Below are positions 59,169 through 64,000 of a stretch of DNA of 64,000 nt, piece after piece. The notes beneath the pieces are model-generated. The model was not told the DNA's origin, did no database searches, and was given only the letters and a program-made list of their open reading frames with translations. The DNA is from Nicotiana tabacum. Lineage: Eukaryota; Streptophyta; Magnoliopsida; Solanales; Solanaceae. Where the stretch lies: positions 209,693,948 to 209,757,947 of the forward strand of contig NC_134082.1 in assembly GCF_000715075.1 (NCBI RefSeq), given 5' to 3'. Positions within the stretch are counted from its first letter, which is position 1. Each line of letters begins with the position of its first letter. The position numbers and the translations under genes are program-made.

Positions 59169-60734
59169 TTAGTCTTCTTGATCTGCTATGCATTTTCTTT
59201 TCAAACATCTTGGTGACAATTTTGATGGATCGCCTTTGACAATGATTGTGCTAGCAGTTGAAATTTCACAATTATTGCTTGGTAACTCAGGTTGTATCTT
59301 TATCTTGCCTCGCTCAATCATGCTTTGTATCTTGAATTTGAGTGCTGAACATTCTTCGATGTCATGTCCTTGAATGTTTAAATGGAATGCACAATTCTTG
59401 GATGAATCAATGTTTTGAGGTGGATGCTTAGATATAAATCCCTTCCTCGGTTGTAGAAGGTCTTTGGATTTCAATCTTTCAAATATGTCAACCAATGGCT
59501 CATTCAAAGGAGCGAAAGAGCAGTGCTTTATTTTCTTTTATTGTCTAAGGTTAGATTGTGCTCGGGGAGACTGCTTCATGAAGTTTTGTTGAGAATTTCG
59601 CTGACGATTAAGCTGGGTGTGCATGCTTCGGAAGTTTGAAGTGGCATAAGATTGCAAAAAATGGTGATTCTCATTGCATTGTAGCTGGTGCATAGCAACC
59701 ATGGCAACTGAGCTATCTTCTTTCTTTTTGCTTTGTAGGTTTTCGGGTATCTCGTGATGGAAGGTTTGGTTAATGGTTCGAGTTGTTGAATTGCCCACAA
59801 TTCTTCCTTCCTGAATTCCACATTCTGGCTCCTTTCCAATTCAAATAAAATCAGAGAAATTGTGTGCAAAAGTTGTGATCAACTTATCAAAATATATGCC
59901 TTCTTGAATTTGAATGAAGGTTAAGATCAATTCTCTCTCAGGCAATGGCGGATGTATTTTTGAAGCTTCTAATCTTCATCTCAAGGCACACTCTTGAAAA
60001 GATTCATGCGGCATTTTCTTTACTCTGAGCAAATCAGTCATGTGCAGATCTCGTCCGATGTTGAACTCATATTACTTCACAAAATCGCGATCCATATATT
60101 CCTATGTACACCATTTGCTAAAGTTTTATCTGGTGTACCAAGCAAGTGCTGGTCCTGATAAGCTTTGGATAAATAATTTCATTCGAACGGCCTCCATATG
60201 CCCGATACCAAGTAATCTGCTACAGGTTAAATGAGCAATAGGATTTCCTTTCCCATTGAAAGTATTGAACTTTGGCACCTGATACCCTAGCGGAAGTTCT
60301 ATATCTGGATGCAAGCACAAGTCTTCATATCGTAGACTTTGACAATTTCTCAACTGCAATTCTTCCCCAATGACTTTCTTCAAATTATGGAATTCTTTCT
60401 CCAAATTTTTGCGGCAAATCTGTTGGGTTTCTTTTTCAGATCTCTTATACGAGCTTACTGCTAGTTAGTTTTGCTTCTCCTCCTCAAATAGAGTTGTAGT
60501 TATAGAAAGTTAGGTATTAGGAATTACCATGACTTGATTGGGATTGTAGGTTGTTGGCATTTGTGGAGAGATTGTATAAGCAGAAATTGGACAAGGAGAT
60601 ATGGTTAAGCAAATATTTCGGGTAGAGCTGGAAGTGGAGGTTGTATTTGGAAGAAGGTTGACAGTGCTTCCCATATTGACCAACACTTTCCTTTGTACCA
60701 TATTCGTCTTGGTACCATCATTCTTTTCTTGCAA
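59169..60734 (-). pseudogene. Element C gag, degenerate
   Basis: Antisense Tat/Ogre-like gag in pieces. The part at 60404-60126 has YEDLCLHPDIELPLGYQVPKF and SLSGPALAWYTR, equivalent to the Ogre B gag core. The C-terminal part (59507-59169) has a knuckle-like CAFHLNIQGHDIEECSALKFKIQ. Several stops and frame changes lie between. Without protease, RT or integrase downstream, C looks like a gag-only non-autonomous element that would rely on Ogre enzymes. Confidence 0.75.
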
Positions 60735-61195
60735 TAGTCCATACTAGTACTGAATTCTTCAAAACGGTCTGCCATTATAGCCTCATCCTTTATGCAGATT
60801 CACAGCCAAAATAGTGTTCAACAGGCAACCTTTAAAGGAAATATAAAACTATACAAACCAAAAGTAAAGTGTCAGTGTATTCATCATAATCAAATAAATG
60901 CACAAAGTAATAAAGTGTGTAATTAGATAGATTAATTCATGATATAGTTAAGTAGGAGCCCTAAACTAGAAACAATGGCTAAGTTGCAAAATGGATGGAC
61001 GAGAATGACTTGTTATCTAGAGGGCTCTAATGCTCGAGACTTGTTGACATGAAAGCGAATTGATTTGAAGTTTTGTGAAAGGTTGACTTATGTCGAAACA
61101 TTAAAGCTTTAGCTTTATCATAGGTTCTTATCCTTGCATGGATCTGGCATATTGCTCCATGGCATGATGTCCCTTTCGAGCATACTCAACCTGTA
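60735..61195. other. Element C upstream leader, truncated
   Basis: Unassigned sequence upstream of C gag. No PBS or 5' LTR of C appears; it is cut at 61195 by LTR-D, which probably inserted here. Confidence 0.5.
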
Positions 61196-61901
61196 TGTAA
61201 GCACGTGATTTTTGCCTCACGGACAATCGCTCCAAAAGAAAATAAAAATAGTGACAAATGGTTTCGCTGTACAATTTTTCGATCTTTCCGTAGCATGTGT
61301 TGTTGGTCATTTTTGGGTCTGTCCATTTTGCATCTAGTCATTATCAAACAAAAATACAAAAATATGTGTCAGTAAAAGAAAATTCAAAAAAAATATATAT
61401 ATATATATGTGTGCATCGTTCGTTCTAGGCTTTTAGTTAACTTACTTGAATATTTGGTGATAATTGTGTTAAAATGTTCCATTGTTGTTTAGTTTTAATT
61501 TCATTATTTTATTGTCTATTATTTTATTTTTGTTTTAAAAGAAAAATGAAACTAGAAAAACAAAAAGGGAAGAAAATCGGTTGGGCCCAAAATAAATGAA
61601 ACAAAAACAGGCCCAAACCAGCACTCAACCCAGTCCAGACCAGGCCTGCCCAGGCACCTCCTGAAACGACGTCGTTTCAGGCAAATCAATCTGAGCCGTC
61701 CGTCCCAGCCGATCCAATGGTTCAGGACCTCTTTCAGCGACCCATGTTCAAACCCGACCCAAATAACCAGCCTGACCCAACCCCTCACTTAAACCAAACG
61801 ACCCCGTTTAACTACCAAACGACCCCGTCTCATGTCTCATCCTCAGATCCAAGCCGTTGAGATCATCTGATCTAACGGCTCAGATCCAATCAGACTCCCC
61901 A

Positions 61902-61909
61902 TATATAAA
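61902..61909 (+). promoter_or_regulatory. TATATAAA box in LTR-D
   Basis: Conserved with 28708-28715 and 47100-47107; 131 nt upstream of the small LTR ORF. Confidence 0.5.
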
Positions 61910-62039
61910 CTCAACCCTTCACCCCACGCCCCCTATCCGAACCCCACCCCTCACTCGTCTCCTTCCCCAAGCTGAAACCCCAAACCCTAGCAAGCCGCCC
62001 TAGCTTCCCCTCCACCAAAACCCGGCGGCACGAACGCCG

Positions 62040-62324
62040 GTGACCACCCCCTTCACACCCCTAAAGCATCCAACCACCCTGAACACGAATCCACTAACCA
62101 CGAACCTCGAATCACCTCCTATCGTCTCGAATCTGGATTTGAAGATTCGAGACAAAACTCGATCTATGCCAAACCACCCCATCTTCATACCAGACACTCC
62201 CCTGAACTTCCTCGTGACCAAACCAAACTTGGTTTGGTCCGAATCTACCCACAACTCCCAAAAATCCAGATCTGAAAATCCAGACTTTAGAACACATGCA
62301 CATGGGGAATCCGGATATCCTTAA
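62040..62324 (+). CDS. Small LTR-encoded ORF, LTR-D copy
   Basis: 94 codons starting MTTPFTPLKHPTTLNTNPL. Shared blocks with the LTR-B versions are HPTTLNTNPL, PIVSNL, LVTK and LVWSESTH, with about half of aligned residues equal by eye. No domain recognised; translation unproven. Confidence 0.35.
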   Translation: MTTPFTPLKHPTTLNTNPLTTNLESPPIVSNLDLKIRDKTRSMPNHPIFIPDTPLNFLVTKPNLVWSESTHNSQKSRSENPDFRTHAHGESGYP

Positions 62325-62345
62325 CGGGGGTTTGAGGTCTAATAG

Positions 62346-62389
62346 ACCTTAATCAAGGTGTTCTCATGTGAGAACACCCTGATTAAAGT
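62346..62389. other. Conserved hairpin in LTR-D
   Basis: Equivalent of 28222-28265. The plus strand has two A-C mismatches; the minus strand has all 20 pairs, because those become G-T pairs. It is preceded by the palindrome GGTCTAATAGACC at 62336-62348. Confidence 0.7.
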
Positions 62390-63289
62390 TTGTTCGGCCT
62401 CAAAGGGTCAATGTCGAGTCAGATTTGGTTCAGTTTTGTCTGGACATTTTTGGTAAGCTTTCTTTTCCTTTTTGTTTTTATTCAACTGCTAGTTAAGTAT
62501 GTTAGCATGTTCTATTGTGTTTGTTCGGTGTTTTCTGATACTTTTCTTAAATTCTTTCATCTCTGTAAAGACCTTTTATTTGGTCGATTGGTTTCTGTGT
62601 ATGATTTAAATGTATCCTATGATAAGCATGTCCGATTAGTATAGTCGTCGCATGAATAAACTGATATAGGTTCCTAGTGACTGACCAAGTTGTCCGAAGC
62701 CCTTTAGGTCCCTGTATGTGTTGTTTATTTGAACGACTAATTATTACCTGTTATGATTAGTATAGTCGACTCGATAAATGTCGTCGATCAGTTTTCTATA
62801 ACTAATGAATCGAATGAGCTAATAATGTCGCATGACTAATTGAACCTTGCCATTGACTGAATGCCCCAACATTGTTTGAAATGGTTTGTTTGCATTGTGA
62901 AACTGACTGAAAAGGTTCAGTTCAGGCAGTCTTGAATTTGAACTTTCATCAGTTCAAAAATGCGCTGATGCTGCAATAGGCAGGGCAGTAATAATCAAGG
63001 TCAAGCAGGGGTATTCTGGGGTTTGAAAAAGGCAGAAAAGGTTAGTTTAAATGAAGCTGGCAAGTAGGGTACTAATTTAGGATTAAACTAATACTAATGG
63101 GGAGCAAGACATAAGAGTATGGGGCTTAAAATGAATAAATAAAATGAGCCCATAACTCTTGATTAAACAAAGACCAGGTGTGGGGAACAAAGGGGCTGGC
63201 ACCAAAGATGCTTAGGCATGGGCTTAAAGGGTATGGGCATTCTGCCAATTGGCAGGGCAGGCAGCTCAGCTGCACTGGTTCATTTGGCC

Positions 63290-63297
63290 TATAAATA
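63290..63297 (+). promoter_or_regulatory. TATA box in LTR-D
   Basis: TATAAATA within GGCCTATAAATAGGCC, the same place as in LTR-B. Confidence 0.7.
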
Positions 63298-64000
63298 GGC
63301 CATTTGAGAACTTAAAAGGGGCTGGACTTTTTAGTCTTCAGAAAAAAGAAAAAGGGCTGGAATTTTTAGTCTTAAAGCTGAAACTTTTAGTCTAAAGAAA
63401 GGTTTACTGAGTTCAAAGAAAGCTGAAAACATAAGTTAGTTTCCAAATAGATTGTAACCAAACACCATCTGAAAGTTGAATAAGAACTCATATTGGTCGA
63501 GCTGCCTTGGCCAAGTTCTGTCGTCTGCATTGACTGAGCTGTGTGTTGGTTGTTGAACTGTTAGTGTTTGCTGCATTGAACACTCTGCTATCTCTGTTGT
63601 TTCCCACTCTGTTTTTCTGGGATCACTGGTTCGGTATTCGACTATTTGCTGGTTTCTCTTTGGTTCTGGGAAGTATTGTTGTTTGTCTGTGGACTGTGGA
63701 CACCACTGGGATTGTCCATTTGTTGTTCGACTCTTTGCTGAGCTTCATCATTATTGGCTGGTTGTTTGTTGTTGTGTTGTTGCTGTGAATCTGCTGATTG
63801 TTGTTGTTTGCTGTGTGCTACTCAGCTGATCCTTTTCCTTCTTCTTCTGTTCCTCTATATCAGGTACACAACCAAGGCACTATCAAATGTAATTGGAACA
63901 TTGAGCATGAATGCAAAAAAAAAAAGGGAAAAAGACTTGAAGTTGATTTTCATATATATACTGTTATATTAGATATCATGTATTGTATGATAATTTTCAT

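Larger units (their letters stand above)
61196..64000 (+). repeat. LTR-D, diverged Ogre LTR, runs off the window
   Basis: Begins TGTAAGCACGTGATTTTTGC, matching the sense start of LTR-B, and stays colinear with the complement of LTR-B to about the equivalent of 26720. Its orientation is opposite to B and C. It carries TATA-like boxes (61902-61909, 63290-63297), the small ORF (62040-62324), the hairpin (62346-62389) and a perfect 20-bp palindrome around ACGACGT (near 61664-61683). The long ORF at 63543-63788 is hydrophobic, T-rich LTR sequence and I do not call it. Confidence 0.85.

Noticed and set aside
63543..63972. Hydrophobic ORFs as membrane protein genes
   Set aside because: They lie inside LTR-D and align with non-coding LTR-B sequence; leucine and valine richness comes from T/G-rich DNA.
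1..64000. Cellular plant gene, organelle insert or pararetrovirus
   Set aside because: I found no intron-exon gene structure with a host domain, no organelle genes and no movement or coat protein motifs.

Overview
This window is plant nuclear DNA built almost entirely from transposable elements. I found no cellular protein gene, rRNA or tRNA gene. Solanaceae is the likely source: two tRNA-derived SINEs match families I know from that family, and Ogre/Tat plus Tekay-type Gypsy elements with these LTRs are common there. I cannot name the genus.

Layout. 1-7,430 is AT-rich intergenic DNA holding two SINEs (one with a perfect 12-bp target duplication), a Stowaway-like MITE, two hAT-like non-autonomous elements (one with a perfect 8-bp duplication), and simple and duplicated repeats. 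7,430-10,033 is a decayed 5' half of a Ty1/Copia element. From 10,034 on there is a Russian-doll structure. Element C (Tat/Ogre-like, gag-only, minus strand) has its 3' LTR at 10,034-12,717, itself hit by a hAT-like element, and its interior at 56,825-61,195. A Tekay-like chromovirus (A, minus strand) landed near the end of that LTR: the whole block 12,718-56,810 is flanked by ATTGG on both sides. Inside A's gag an Ogre (B, minus strand) landed, leaving GCACC/TCACC at 15,601 and 47,776. Recombination later duplicated parts of A and B, giving four A LTRs, three B LTR copies and several gag-pol fusion scars. 61,196-64,000 is the start of a plus-strand LTR from a diverged relative of B (element D).

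Element B (25,199-47,775, about 22.6 kb) is the most complete unit: LTRs of about 4.2 kb, PBS, extra ORF1 with a coiled coil, gag, protease with G-patch, a predicted 166-nt intron whose removal joins protease to RT in frame, RT with two RNase H regions, integrase, a long 3' UTR with 55-bp tandem repeats, and a PPT. It is disabled by several stops and one homopolymer frameshift.

The most unusual signal is a hairpin motif of about 50 nt, repeated in the non-coding spacers of B (before ORF1, between ORF1 and gag, after integrase, before the PPT) and of C. Its stems show compensatory changes, and the G-U pairs form only in element-sense RNA. A second conserved 20-bp hairpin lies in the B and D LTRs and pairs best in antisense RNA. 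The LTR-A copies carry their own covarying hairpin.
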